This document shows positions 25,387-36,899 of a stretch of 64,000 nt of DNA, in pieces (within the stretch, counting starts at the first letter, position 1; each line of letters opens with the position of its first letter). A program made the translations under genes and the position numbers. The stretch comes from Stromatinia cepivora (taxonomy: Eukaryota; Ascomycota; Leotiomycetes; Helotiales; Sclerotiniaceae), in contig RCTD01000027.1 of the NCBI GenBank assembly GCA_014898415.1, positions 851,254 through 915,253 of the forward strand. The letters are read 5' to 3'. A model generated the notes under the pieces. That model was given only the letters and a program-made list of their open reading frames with translations. It made no database searches and had not been told where the DNA came from.

Positions 25387-26600
25387 TTATATTTTGTATT
25401 ATAATAGATTGCTATTTTGAATGATATAAATCTTAAATCAAGAACAAGTTGTTTTTGTAAATCTTTTAATTGTTCGATTTGTATTATTGTTGATTCGATA
25501 TTAACTTCCTGTAGTATCAGTATTTAGTATACTTTAGGATTGAATCCAAAGTTAATATATATTGGTGTAATCTTTATAGTTTTTGTTTTCGATGTATTAT
25601 ATATGAATTATATTATAAATAATAGTTCTACCTAATTATTCTATCGATAATTTATATAACATTTAAGATATACTTTCATTATCTGATTGGTCTTTTCTGT
25701 CTGATTATCTATCTATAAATGGAAGGTTTTCGATAGCATTTTTTTAATATCTATTAATGCTAATAAAGTAATCCAGAATTTCGAAATAAAGAGTTTGTTT
25801 CTATTCGAGATTATTTTATCTGGTATTCCATAAATATTTATTATAATCCTAAAGAATATATATACTAGTTATTCAGCAATCTATATTTCTTTGAATAATA
25901 TCATATATACGAATTTTGTTAATTTATTTATTACATTGAATATAATATTGTATTCAACTTCTATAATAGAATCTTTCGAGAATAATAGTTTGATTACAAA
26001 GTCCTATATAATGGATTTCTATGATTGAAAAAGTATATTTGGGGTCTGGAGTTGATTATACAGAGTATATCTAAAAGACTTATTTTATATACAAATATTA
26101 CAATTTCCAACAATTTCTTTAATTATCGTTTTCATTTATAAAAAATAACTGATTTCCCTTATTTTTGTAAATGTTTTTGTAATTCCTTGATATCCGTATA
26201 TAGGCAATCTATATTGTTCTATTACAAATTCCTTAATCATTCGATTAGGAATATATACTTTTCTGTAAAAGTATATTATATTGTTTTTTATTGTGAATCT
26301 TGGTTTTGTTGTCTTAAATATACATATTGCTATAATATTGTTTTTGTAATATGATTGGATCTTGTTCCTTCAGTAATTGTTTTTCAATATATATATAATT
26401 ACAAATTGCAATACATTGTAAACCAATAATTCGCCTTTTTGTTTGAATATAGTATATAATTCATACAATTTATTTTCCTAATATTTTGGTTTTCGGCTGA
26501 AAGTATTAACTTTAGTGTTTTCTAATCCTTTAATATATGAAATCTTAAAATTATAATTAATTATAATTTCCGATTATCTGATCTATTATTTATTTAATTG
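25387..26600 (-). pseudogene. B1 integrase, decayed
   Basis: Colinear with 43500-44200 and beyond in B2. The minus-strand copy of the zinc-binding region is around 26200-26250 (the stretch before the HQGITRTF-type motif of B2). The core is degraded and contains many stops. Confidence 0.65.
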
Positions 26601-27310
26601 CTTTGTTATAATAAAGTAAATCAAATTCTTATGATCTATATACATCTATACTATATATTTTGATCTTTTCAAATATATTTATTATTCTCTAAATATATCG
26701 ATTATCATTAATAATTTCTTATTGTATATTTTGTAATTTAATTCTATTAATAATAATTTTCGAAAGTAAAATACGATTAATTGATATTTCTCATTTTGAT
26801 CTGGTTGACTCAGAACTACTCCTATAACGAAATCTAAGGAATCCATTTCCATTATGATTTGCTTTTCTGGGTCAAATATTAACAATATTGACTCTTCGAT
26901 TATTGTTTATTTGAATACTTCGAAGGATTCCTATGCTTTGATAATTCATTCGAATACTCTTTGTTCTTTTCTGATTAAATTGATTAAGAATATTATGATC
27001 CCTAAATAATCTTTAATAAATCTTTAATAGAAATTGACGAATCCTAAAAAAGATTATACTTCTTTAATTATAATAGATTACTTTTATTCGAATATTACTT
27101 TAATCTTATCCTTACTCATCTTGAGTCTTTGATTTAATACAGTAAATTTTAGAAACTTTGTTTTCGTAATATAGAATTCATATTTGCTTGATTTATATAG
27201 CAAATCGATTTTAGTCAAATATTCGAGAATATTATTGATATCTTTGATATATTGAACTTCGTTGTTTGAATATACTAGAATATCGTTTAAATAATATATA
27301 CAACAAATAT
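26601..27310 (-). pseudogene. B1 RNase H and C-terminal reverse transcriptase, decayed
   Basis: The minus-strand piece 26885-26682 starts LIFDPEKQIIMEMDSLDFVI and continues GVVLSQ, the RNase H start of gypsy elements (family T-D-A-S-x-x-A-I-G-x-V-L-S-Q). The first catalytic Asp is kept and the Ala-Ser is now Ser-Leu. The piece 27314-27084 holds YLNDILVYSNN, the catalytic Y-x-D-D box with the first Asp changed to Asn. Between them lies the thumb/connection with stops. Confidence 0.85.
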
Positions 27311-28241
27311 CCAAATATTATGATAATATATTATTTATAAGTCTTATAAATATTATTAATACATTAATTAGCCCAAATAGTATAATCTGGTATTCATATA
27401 ATTTATATCTGATCTTGAAAATGGTTTTCTATTCTTCGCCTTCTTTTATTCTAATTAAATAATAACCATTATATAGATCCATTTTAGTAAATATCGTTGC
27501 TCTGTCTAATCGATCTTTTAATTTCATAATTAATGGAAATGGATATCGATCCTTTTTGATAAACGTATTAAGTTTTTTGTAGTCCACAATTAATCTCTTA
27601 ATACTGTTCTTCTTGAATACCCATATAATTGGACTTGCCATTTGGGATATGGATTCTCTAATCCATCCCTTAACCAAATTATTGTCAATGTATTCTTTGA
27701 GTATCTTTAATTTATCAATTGATATTGAATAAATTAGAATGTGTATAGGTATTTTGCCTTCTTTCAATATTATTTTGTGATTCTATAGTTTGTATTTTGG
27801 TAAAGCTTTATAAATCTTAAGTTCTTTAAAAATATATTTATATTTTTTGTATTGTTTTGGTATCATAGACTTTTTTGCCTTGATTACAATTTCGTACTGT
27901 ATTGTTGATTTTTGTATTTATAGAAAAGGTATACTATTCTTCGCTTTTAATAAAGAACCCTAAACTGAATGTCCTATATCGTCGATATTATTCGCATTCA
28001 ATTCTCTTTAATATATATTATATTTCGCAAACACTTTAAATATATCATTATAATCGTTTTTGTATTGATCAAATATCATTATTTCTTGTAATCAATCTAT
28101 CCTGAGATTGTATACCTTTAATTATAATATCCCTAAGATAATCTATTATTGATTTAATAGTATAACATTAAATTATATAACCTCCAAGTATTGGATTATA
28201 TTCATTCATATTGATCGTATCTTTTGAGAAACGATCCCATC
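27311..28241 (-). pseudogene. B1 N-terminal reverse transcriptase and protease, decayed
   Basis: The 112-residue piece 27767-27429 (minus) is the best preserved reverse-transcriptase start in the window: GWIRESISQMASPIIWVFKK, then RLIVDYKKLNTFIKKDRYPF, PLIMKLKDRL and ATIFTKMDLYNGYYLIRI. These are the gypsy fingers/palm blocks, with the first catalytic Asp in KMDLYNGY retained. The protease should lie at about 27900-28240 but no D-S/T-G is legible. Confidence 0.85.
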
Positions 28242-28935
28242 TGTGACGCATAAGAGCTGTAGTAGAGCTGAATAAACAGGGTCAATTATATTCCTTAGAA
28301 TCTATAATTGAAGAATTATAACTCGTAAAGAGCAACGATATATATATACTAATTGTAGACACATAATCCATTATACATATGATAACGGATCATATAAATC
28401 TATAACGGATTTGTAATACTACAAACCTAAAATATCAGTAGTTTAGCCAAATCGGATCGTTACAGATGAATATAATATCTCAACAAAGAAAACAAGTATA
28501 AAGTATTGTAATATAATAAATGCAAAACAAGAATAAGATAGTTGAACATTTATAATATAGTAAATCCAGTTTATCTATAATATCAAGTATGCCATTGTTT
28601 GTCGTTTGTCCTCCAATAGATTCTTATATAAAGATTTTTTTCCTTCATTAAAGTTATTCAAAATAATTTTAATCCTGATTACAATCAATATCAATATTTT
28701 TATATAGTATATATAATCCATTATCCATTTTCATATTTCAATATAAATATAAAATCTTATATTTTCCCCTTTAATTTTCTGATTCTTCATTAACAAAGCA
28801 AATCACTTCAACTTTTATCAATATCTTTATACAAACAACATAACCACTTCAATTTACCAATATATTGATTGCTAATATTATAAAAGCATTCAAATTGTAT
28901 TACTAGAAAATTATCTCTTAATGAATAGTGAGGAA
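28242..28935. mobile_element. Foreign insertion in B1 starting with an A-like LTR segment
   Basis: Left of 28242 B1 aligns with B2 position 41572, and right of about 28935 it aligns with B2 position about 41435, so roughly 690 bases are extra. The first 105 bases (28242-28346) are clearly A-family LTR (TGTGACGCATAAGAGCTG, then the AATAAACAGGGTCAATTA block). The following sequence is unlike any A LTR here and reaches a possible end, CGGATCGTTACA, at 28464. A chimeric or subfamily LTR of about 223 bp is possible. No clean target duplication was found, and the right boundary is approximate. Confidence 0.55.
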
Positions 28936-30636
28936 CTGTAGAAATATTTATCTTGATTTTGTAGTATATCTGTTCTACTTATCCTATAACATTTAGTTAT
29001 AATATAATTTGTTCATTCTTATTACTCTGAATGATTTCATCGATAAATATTATACATTATAATTCTTTTTTTTTAGATAGATTATATTCGTTCTTAATCT
29101 AGTTTTATAATCGAATAAGTCTTTCTATAAAATATATCAATAATTCCCTTAGGTTATTTTCATTATTGTTTTTATAATTGATGATGGTAATATAACCTGA
29201 ACTTAAATATAATATTCTTTTCCGACTTTTCTATATAGAAATAAGTTTTGGTTTTTGTTTTATTTGGATATATATTAATAGAATATTTCCTATAATTTTC
29301 TTTGATCTAATTATTGGAAATATTCTTTATTGATTTTTTTTATAAAGAATATATTAATGGTAATTCCAAATTATAGAATTCGGTATTGATCGATATATCA
29401 AATTTTATAAAATTCTTTTTTTTCAATATCTATTATATTAAAATCTTTATTAATAGTTCCTTTGTTTGTATCTTCAAATCTTCAAATATAACAATTCTAT
29501 TGATCGATTTCTCGAATAAATTATAATTCTCCTAATTATAAATCTTTATTTATTTATAAAAGATTTTCGATCTTTTCTTTTTCTAACTTTTTTTTATAAA
29601 TTAATGATAATATAGCTAGTCTTATAATATTGATTGTATATAATTGTAGTATAAAAATGGTATTAAATTGGTCTTTATCGAATTTATTCTTAAAATTACC
29701 CTTCCTTCTATTTGTTTTCTTGCTTCAACAATTTGTTATCCAATACCTTACTTTTCTATATTCAAAATATAAATTGTTATTTTATCTTTATTTCTTTTCT
29801 TGATCATTATTTCTATTTACATAATATATAACATCTAATTCTATAGGATTTTTGTATCGTTATGGATTGTATCATAATCTACTCTTATTCTTATAATAAT
29901 ATTCTTAGTTTCGGTTTTCTTAAGGTTTATATAATTTTTAACTTTACTTAAATCTATAAAGATAATTATTTAATTCAATAAAATCCTGGATTAGATTATT
30001 CAAATCTATATTTACAACAATTCTTTCTAATTCCAATCTAATTTTTGATTTGAATCCTTTATGATAATGATTTATAATAGTAGTTTCATTTCAATTGGTT
30101 ATTCTTATATATCTTCGAAATTTTATAGTATATTTCAATACTGAATTTGTTTATTTAAAATTGAAGATCCTTTTTTCAACTATTTTCAATTCGTTAGAAT
30201 TTCCAAAGATTCTGTGAATTTTTGTTTTAAACCTTTCAAAATTATTGAAAATGATTTTGGTAAATTGTATATAATCTCTATTATTATATTCAAAATAATT
30301 ATACAAATATAATTGGATTCATTTGATTGTTTTTTCTTTAAAATATAATGTGATCTATATATTCTTAGATTCTATAATAATGAATTTGTTCTTATTGAAT
30401 TTAAAATAGATTTCAAATTGTAAAAAAAAAAATATCGAATTTCTATCGATTACCTTGATATTTGTTTAATAAAGTGATCTTGAGTATTTCGTTAATAATG
30501 ATTTTTTTAAGTATATCGATCATTTCGATATCGTCGATATCTATTGCTAGTGCAGGTTAATCGATGATGGTATCCCTGAATATTATAATAGCAATTGATA
30601 TTGAATTAATACTTGAAATAGAAATAATGCTCAAAA
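28936..30636 (-). pseudogene. B1 gag, decayed
   Basis: Colinear with the gag region of B2 (39738-41440). Near the 5' LTR, minus-strand TTTGAGCATTATTTC matches the B2 and B3 post-LTR sequence. B3 keeps the least altered form, TTTGGGCATCATTTC, which could be the primer-binding site. Frames are short. The zinc-knuckle area is not legible in this copy. Confidence 0.7.
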
Positions 30637-30980
30637 TATTATAGAAACTGTTTTTAGAGTTATATAGAAATAATTAGAAATCTTTTGAAATAATTTAAAT
30701 TAAATTTCAAATAAAAATTCAATAAAATTGATAATTGATTATAATTCTTATAATTATAATAATGAAACTAATAATTGTTTTTGAATATAAAACTTTATAT
30801 TATAATGAAATCCATTCCTTTATATAAATCTTCCTATTTTGCAAAACCTATAATTCTATTTTATCTGGATCCTTTGGATCCTATAGATCTAGATGTTTAT
30901 TCTTCGATCCCCTAAATCCTCTAGGTCCATTATATGATTTCCTGACCATGTGACGCGGTATGTTGGATGCCGTCGTAACA
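30637..30980 (-). repeat. B1 5' LTR (344 bp)
   Basis: Pairs with 22610-22953. The right end GGATGCCGTCGTAACA is unmutated here but GGATGCTGTTGTAACA in the left copy, a direct view of CpG/CpA-type C-to-T change. It is followed by ATAAT (30981-30985) and the rest of A1. Confidence 0.92.
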
Positions 30981-31080
30981 ATAATATTCGTAAAAGTTCA
31001 TCTAAGAAGGTATTATTAAAGTGAAATATTATTTGGGAGGTTATTAAATGGTCGGATATTTGTAAATGAATTATAGATAA

Positions 31081-31362
31081 TATAACGCATAAAAGTCATA
31101 ATAGAGCTGAATAAATAAGGTCAATTATATTCCTTAGAATCTACAATTGAAGAATTATGATTTATAAGGAATGATTAGATATATATATATAAATACTCAT
31201 TTGTGAGTTGCGGGGCTGTATATATACATTATTAAGATCATTATTTTACTATACTAAATCGTATGATTCGTAACGCATGTGCACGAACGATCAGCTCATT
31301 AATTGACATGGGAGATAAGGGGCATCACGTGATTAGCCTCCTGTGGTTCACGATTCGTGACA
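31081..31362 (-). repeat. A1 5' LTR (282 bp)
   Basis: Pairs with 8633-8914. Its last 110 bases (31255-31362, including GCATGTGCACGAACGATCAG) are nearly free of RIP-type change while its first 150 are AT-shifted. A plus-strand ORF starting at 31263 is only this LTR read through into element C and is not a gene. Confidence 0.92.
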
Positions 31363-31367
31363 AATTC

Positions 31368-31901
31368 TCTCAAAGCTTTCTTCTCAATTGTTATTTATTT
31401 AATACAACTGAGATTCGTTTGCTTAACCTTTTTAAACCCCGAAATCTTAAATATAATAATAATCAATAAGAACTTAATTAAAACAAAAACGAAAATACGA
31501 AAAAGGAATCTATATATCTTTAAAAATTCACTCATTTTACTTTGCCATTATGATCAATATACTATAGCTTAACAACTACAGGCATTTTCAATTACTACAT
31601 CACAAAATCGATCATTCTTCTATATTCTCCTGATAGAAAACTTTCTTTTTATTATTCGAAATCTTGATTTCGAAGAATATCACAAATAACAAGCCAAAGA
31701 TCAAAAGAAATTTATAATTTATATATAATCAAATTCTTCTCTATTCCAAAAATACCAAAATTATTTCAGATTTATATAATTATATCACTCCTTTGTTGAT
31801 GTTTACTTATAATCACCTTGTATATTCATTTACGAATTATATAAATTATTATTTTCTATATCTTTCCATTTATTTCAAATCGCCTTTCGATCTGGAGGGT
31901 G
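31368..31901 (-). other. Element C, right part between A1 and the 3' LTR, with a possible short antisense ORF
   Basis: This continues C after A1. On the minus strand an ATG at about 31538 opens a frame of about 47 codons beginning MSEFLKIYRFLFRIF and running through a strongly hydrophobic segment. It could be the first piece of the antisense gene suspected at 7224-8632. It is equally short enough to be chance. Just before the LTR the plus strand reads CTGGAGGGTG, the candidate polypurine tract. Confidence 0.4.
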
Positions 31902-32210
31902 TATTATAAAAAGCCTTATAATCCTTTATATTTCACAAAGAATCAAAGTGTATACTTTTCAATCGGAATAAAGGATTTTTTAGTTCTTATCAATCTATCA
32001 ATTGATAAAGTGATTCTGATATATTAATAAACAAAGATCTAGCCTAATTAAAATATATATCGATTAAATAATTACTCATTTGTTTTATATATACAGCTTT
32101 TGATTCATATAATTAAGGGCAAGTCATTCAATTCTTTTACTCTATCAATCACGTATACCATCTATTCCCCGATCCCTGAAAGTGCTCTGTAATCATACTA
32201 TCCCGTGATA
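31902..32210 (+). repeat. Element C 3' LTR (309 bp)
   Basis: Pairs with 1191-1498 (one-base length difference). GATAA follows at 32211-32215, matching 1186-1190. A minus-strand ORF at 32436-32149 begins in A0 and ends inside this LTR, so it is a chimeric reading frame created by the insertion. Confidence 0.9.
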
Positions 32211-32215
32211 GATAA

Positions 32216-33540
32216 ATAATAGAAACGGAATTATAAACTTTATAAATCAAATAAATTCGAAGATTATCGATATCGGATACTATCAAATGATTATTATAAA
32301 ACAAAAAATCATTTTTTAGTAATATATATTTGTAATTTTTGATAATTTGTATCCTAAGTATTAATAAATTATCTATAATTTTATTTGTTTCGATAATACA
32401 ATTAATTAGATCGAATCGAAGAATGATTTCATTCAAATCGATAATAATAATCGTAGTTTTATTTGGGTGGTATTTTTGTAAAATTTCTTTTATAATCTTA
32501 ATATCAATTTAGTTATTTTTAATAAATTATTGGAAATGATTTTTTTTAATATAATTCTAAAGATCTAATTTATTGATCTGATAGATTAAGATATCAATGA
32601 AAAAGTTATCCTTTCCAGAATAATATATAATAATGAAATTATAATCGATTAATATTTTTGTTCAACAAATTTGTCAGATATTGAAGATTTTAATAATTAT
32701 GAAATATTCGAGGGCCTTATAATCAATATAAACCTTGATTTTATGAAATTAATCAGCGAATTCTATTTTCCAATAATTAAAAGATTGAATGATCAATAGT
32801 ATTTCCTTATTATGAATTTTATAATTCAATTTAATAATAATTATAGTTTTAAAGAAATAAATTATAAATAATTAATCTTTGTTATACTATTGTAATAATA
32901 TATTAATAATTTTTTTATCGAAAGTATCTATTTCGATTATATAAGGGAATCGGTGATTACAGCACCGCAAAAACGAGGCGGAAATAAGCTTTTTCTTTAA
33001 GATATTGAATACATTTTGGTATACTGTATCGAATATGAATTTGATATTTGTTTTAATGAATTTATTAAAGGGTTTCATTATTATACCATAATCTTTAATA
33101 AATCGTCGATAGAAATTATAAAAATCGAAGAATAATTGGATTTCTTTTATTGTTATCGGAAAAATCTAATTCTCAATTCCTTCAATCTTTTCAAAATCTA
33201 CTTTTATTTTTTTTGTAAAAATAATAAAGTTTAAATATTTCATATATATAATATTAAATTCATATTTTTTGAGATCCGTTTGTAGACCAATAGTTTTTAA
33301 TCGTTCGAGGATTAATTTGATATAAGACTAATGCTCTTTTTCGTTTTCGGAATAGATTAGAATATTATCGAAATATACTGTACAAAAAATGTTTAAATAA
33401 TTGAATAGAACATTATTCATATATCGCTAATAGATTGCAAAATTATTCGTTAATCCGAATAATACAATTTTGCATTTGTATAATTTATATCGAATTCGAA
33501 AAGTAATATATTCTTCCAAAACAGAATCCATTCTTATATA
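32216..33540 (-). pseudogene. A0 integrase start, RNase H and connection, decayed
   Basis: Colinear with 48353-49690 of A2. The minus-strand piece 33078-32887 (63 aa, MKPFNKFIKTNIKFIFDT..., CCNHRFPYIIEIDTFDKK) spans the end of reverse transcriptase and the RNase H start. IEIDTFDKKI corresponds to the T-D-A-S region. The frame is then closed by stops. Confidence 0.8.
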
Positions 33541-34680
33541 ATGAAAAACTTAATGAATATCGAACTTAGTATAAATCTTAATATCAGAAAACCAAGAAAA
33601 TATTTCATCGATTAAAGAAAAAGAATACCGATCCTTATATATTATAGAATTCAATAATCTGAAATCTATATAAAACCTCAAATTACTATTAGATTTCCTA
33701 ATGAATAGAATAGATACAGTATAAAGGGCTTGATTAGATTCGATAAAATCTTTGTTAAAATTATTTATAATATATTCTTTGACGATTTCCAATTGTTTTA
33801 AGGATATTTTATAAAATAGATTATATTATAAAGCTTTTTTTTCCTTTGTCTTTTAATATGATTTTATAATCATAAGATTGGTTAAAAAATAAAATATTTG
33901 GTTTACATTTGGAAAAAGTTTAATAATATTATCGATATTTAGATGATATTTCGGGTTCTAAATCAATTTCGATCAATACCTGATCAAATTTCTTTCGAAC
34001 TTTTGTATTCTTGAATTCGATTAAAACAATCAATATTTTTTCTTCTGTATATCATTTGTTTTATTGAAAGTTTATTATATCATTGAATTCTTTTAAAGTA
34101 ATAGTAAAAAATTCAATTTGTTTTTCTCTTTTATATTCTAATTGAAACTTATTGAACTTGAGTGTATATAAATCAAAGATTTCGGGCGATATATAAAGGA
34201 GGTATTTATAGATTTATAATAATGATGTAATTGATCGGGAAAAAAGTAAATTGAATTTGAAGAAAATCAGGATTTCTTTTTTTTTCAATAAGAATTTATA
34301 TTATGTTTATATTTGAAAGCTTTTGTTGAATATTATTAATTACAATTGATCTATTTAATTATAAATCTTTTCGATTTCAATATTCTTCAAATTGATCATT
34401 TTATTGATCAATATTTTGTTGAATTAATCGATCGATTTTCTGTTTCCGAAGGGATAATTGAATAATAAAAAGATTGTTTGAATAAAAAATGATACAAAGT
34501 CTTTCTTTAAATTATTCGAAACATCGATTAAAGTAATTGAATTTCGTTCAAATTTTTGATAACCAAAGTTTATCTAAAATAATATTATAACTTTTTAATT
34601 CAATAATAAAAAAAGGGATAAAAGATTATTTAGAATTATCGATTATTAAATTAAAGAATATAAAATAAATAATAATATAG
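33541..34680 (-). pseudogene. A0 reverse transcriptase, decayed
   Basis: The minus-strand piece 33792-33550 carries LRFYIDFRLLNSIIYKDRYS and KIYTKFDIH, matching the A1 and A2 reverse-transcriptase starts. The catalytic box lies to the left around 33350-33400, where the Y-x-D-D stretch is degraded. Confidence 0.8.
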
Positions 34681-35190
34681 CTTTATATATTATTGTATCT
34701 TTTTATTTCAATCGAGATCTTAAACAATATAATTCTTGATTTAAATATAGGAAATAAATAAATAAGAAGTATAATATTAATAAAAACGAACCCATCTACC
34801 TCAGAACCGATGAATACTTTTGATCGATAAATATAATTATTTTTCGAAAGATTATAAAAAAGAATAAATATTTCTTTTTTTATAAATTTCATTAAATTAA
34901 GAAATCTTATATTCTGTATAATATTTAAAAGAGAAACAAAATTTAAATATTTAGTTTTAAATGTTTTTTTTCTTTTAAATAGATATTCTATATAATTTCA
35001 GTTGTAGTTTTTAAATTGAAATCCTTTTTAGTATTCTGATATTTTTTGAATTCTTCTATTTCTTTTTTTATTATTTCAATTTTATTAAAATTATTGATAT
35101 AAAGTATCAGTATATATATTATCTTAGAAAGGAAGAAAATGATAAGCATTTGAAATTCGAATAATTATTGAATATAATGGAGTTTGTATA
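34681..35190 (-). pseudogene. A0 protease and gag C-terminus, decayed and truncated
   Basis: The piece 34892-34683 (69 aa) has KVFIGSEVDGFVFIN at the retropepsin site (A2: FIDFGANRFAFIN). The Ser of the active-site triad is kept here while Asp reads Gly. A0 stops at 35190 (GTTTGTATA), where the Fot1/pogo-type sequence begins. The remaining gag and 5' LTR of A0 are not found anywhere to the right, so the A0 end was lost or moved. Confidence 0.75.
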
Positions 35191-35511
35191 ACGTGGTTTA
35201 TCAGCAAGCGGACCATATCATCGAACGGGCCATTTTTACCTCAATTTATCATTTCAAATCTATATTATTTAATAACAATTAAATCAATTGATTAAAACTA
35301 TTAAGAATCTAATAATCTAGGATCTATTATTGTCGGGACAACTGTACACGGGGAAGTGAAGCTTATCAACGAACGTATAGAACTCTTTGTTGATACGTTT
35401 TGATTTGCCTAGAGAGCTAGAATCTATGGAGGGTGAAGATCTATATAATGGTGCATGCCGGCGCACTAGTGATCCTTACCATCCTTACCATGCACGTGAT
35501 TCATATTCCGA
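35191..35511. other. Unmutated 3' flank of the Fot1/pogo element
   Basis: These 321 bases have ordinary composition (for example GACCATATCATCGAACGGGCC and GGTGCATGCCGGCGCACTAG) and end abruptly at the border with the RIP-altered transposase end. The segment has the GTGCATG...CATGCAC inverted pair (about 35451-35495) and a doubled CCTTACCAT. It contains no ORF of note. It should be the 3' untranslated region plus terminal repeat of the pogo element. A separate small insertion is an alternative. Confidence 0.6.
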
Positions 35512-36360
35512 CAATTATATTATTCTGATAAGTTCTTGAATTATAATTAATCTTTCCATATTTACTATAATATCGATTAGTAAATGATTCCTTATTAGAA
35601 TTTCCTTTATTTTGATATTTGTTGTATTGAATCTGATTATCAATCTTCCATTGTAATAATATATTTTCAGCTTTTTGTTTAGTAAGTATTCCTTTATTAT
35701 ATAATTGAATTTTTTTAGTATATCGATATTCACTTAATATTTCATTTGTTTTTCGAAGTATACAATTCTTAATATTCAAAAGTATAATTTTATATATTAA
35801 TCTTTTTGTATCTTTAATTAAAACTTATATAATCTTAAATATAAATATAGGAGAGTTTAATTGATAATGAATTATTCGAGTTTTTATTAGAATTGATTAT
35901 AAGAAAGTTTTAATTAGATTATAAAGGGTTTGAAAAATCCAGAAGTTAATAAGTTTTAAAGAGATAAATAAAGGGATAGAAATACGAATCCTAATATCTA
36001 GTTTTGAGAGTATAAATTAAGGATCGAATAATATTAAATTTGTTCCTCGAAAATCAGTTTTTATATTCTGAATAATAAATAATTATAAATATATAGTTTT
36101 GAAGACTATAAAGAATTCAATTTTAATGATATAATTGATATAAAATTTGATAAATGCTTCAATTTGATAATCATATGAACATTTGAATACATCAAAATAT
36201 TCAACATCGAATGATTGAATTAAATGATTTGAATATAATAATAATTTAAAGTATATAATATCATTTGATTTACAATATAATTGAAAAGATATTGATTTAT
36301 AACTTTTATATTTATCCAATACTAGTATTCGATATTTGCCTTTTCTTTAACGAATAATAT
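35501..36360 (-). pseudogene. Fot1/pogo transposase (DDE superfamily 1), C-terminal half, RIP-inactivated
   Basis: Minus-strand order: GKYRILVLDKYKSYKS (about 36345-36298), where the family has an L-V-L-D-G-H-x-S-H block and the catalytic Asp is kept. Then comes LLLYSNHLIQSFDVEYFD (about 36245-36190), the family's P-P-H-S-S-H-x-x-Q-P-L-D-V-x-x-F with the next catalytic Asp kept. Then comes the C-terminal tail 35779-35501: TKKIQLYNKGILTKQKAENI and a zinc-knuckle-like end reading YYSKYGKINYNSRTY where a C-x-x-C-G-K-x-G-H-N-x-R-T-C motif is expected, every Cys and one His now Tyr. These are textbook G-to-A changes. The N-terminal helix-turn-helix part (36360-36900) is not legible. Confidence 0.88.
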
Positions 36361-36899
36361 ATTTATCGAAATGCTTTAACTATTCTAATCTTGTATTTTA
36401 TGAATTATGATAATATTATTAATAGTATTATTAATATAGATATTAATGATAATATTCTAGTTTTTGAATAAATTAGTATTTATAACAATAGATTAGACTT
36501 TTTTAAATATAATTGATGATATTTTATTAGAATCTTTTTAATTTCTTTTATATTTGTTATTAATTATTAAATAAATATATAATGTTTTTATTTGATCAAA
36601 AAATAATATCTGTTTCTGTAACAACCATTCAAAATATTTTCGAAGATTTATTTTTGTATTGATTTAATTTCATTATTCTTTTTTTCAAGTATTTTATTAT
36701 AGATTACAATTGTTTTGAATTTATTGATTGTTATTTGTTTTGAGAAGATAATTTATATATATATTAATATTAATAATGAATAATGAAAGATAGAGAAAAT
36801 TTGTATATTTTTGAATAATTGAATTAGATATATATATAAATATATTTTATAACTTTATATAATCTAATTTATTTATTTTATAAATTGTTTTTATAATTT

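Larger units (their letters stand above)
22610..30980 (-). mobile_element. Gypsy retrotransposon B1 (complete ends, holds a mariner)
   Basis: 344-bp LTRs at 22610-22953 and 30637-30980 (TGTTACGG...GTAACA) are flanked by ATAAT at 22605-22609 and 30981-30985. The interior, read on the minus strand, has gag (30636 to about 28936), pol (to about 23500) and an antisense ORF near the 3' LTR. A mariner (24006-25384) and a second foreign insertion (about 28242-28935) interrupt it. A purine tract (minus strand, ending AAAAGGATAA at 22954) abuts the 3' LTR. Confidence 0.93.
8633..31362 (-). mobile_element. Gypsy retrotransposon A1, split by copia-2 and B1
   Basis: 282-bp LTRs at 8633-8914 and 31081-31362 are flanked by AATTC on both sides (8628-8632 and 31363-31367), a perfect 5-bp duplication inside element C. 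A1 proper consists of 8633-9831, 16697-22609 and 30986-31362. It is colinear with the complete A2 (46033-53088). Orientation is minus, so the 5' LTR is the right one. A1 also carries a 534-bp insertion (18477-19010) absent from A0 and A2. Confidence 0.93.
1191..32210 (+). mobile_element. Copia-type LTR retrotransposon C, split by nested insertions
   Basis: LTRs at 1191-1498 and 31902-32210 are colinear (308 and 309 bp, TGTCACGG at the start, RIP-altered GTGACA-type end). GATAA occurs directly outside both ends (1186-1190 and 32211-32215), a perfect 5-bp target duplication in gypsy A0. The remaining C sequence is 1499-8632 and 31368-31901, since A1 occupies 8633-31362. The gene order on the plus strand is gag, integrase, reverse transcriptase, RNase H, the copia order. 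A purine tract CTGGAGGGTG lies directly before the right LTR. About 1.9 kb between RNase H and the 3' LTR does not belong to pol and holds minus-strand ORFs. Confidence 0.9.

Noticed and set aside
31263..31572. Two overlapping plus-strand ORFs (68 and 71 aa)
   Set aside because: They begin in the A1 LTR and run into element C across the 31362 junction. They are chimeric frames without any family signal.
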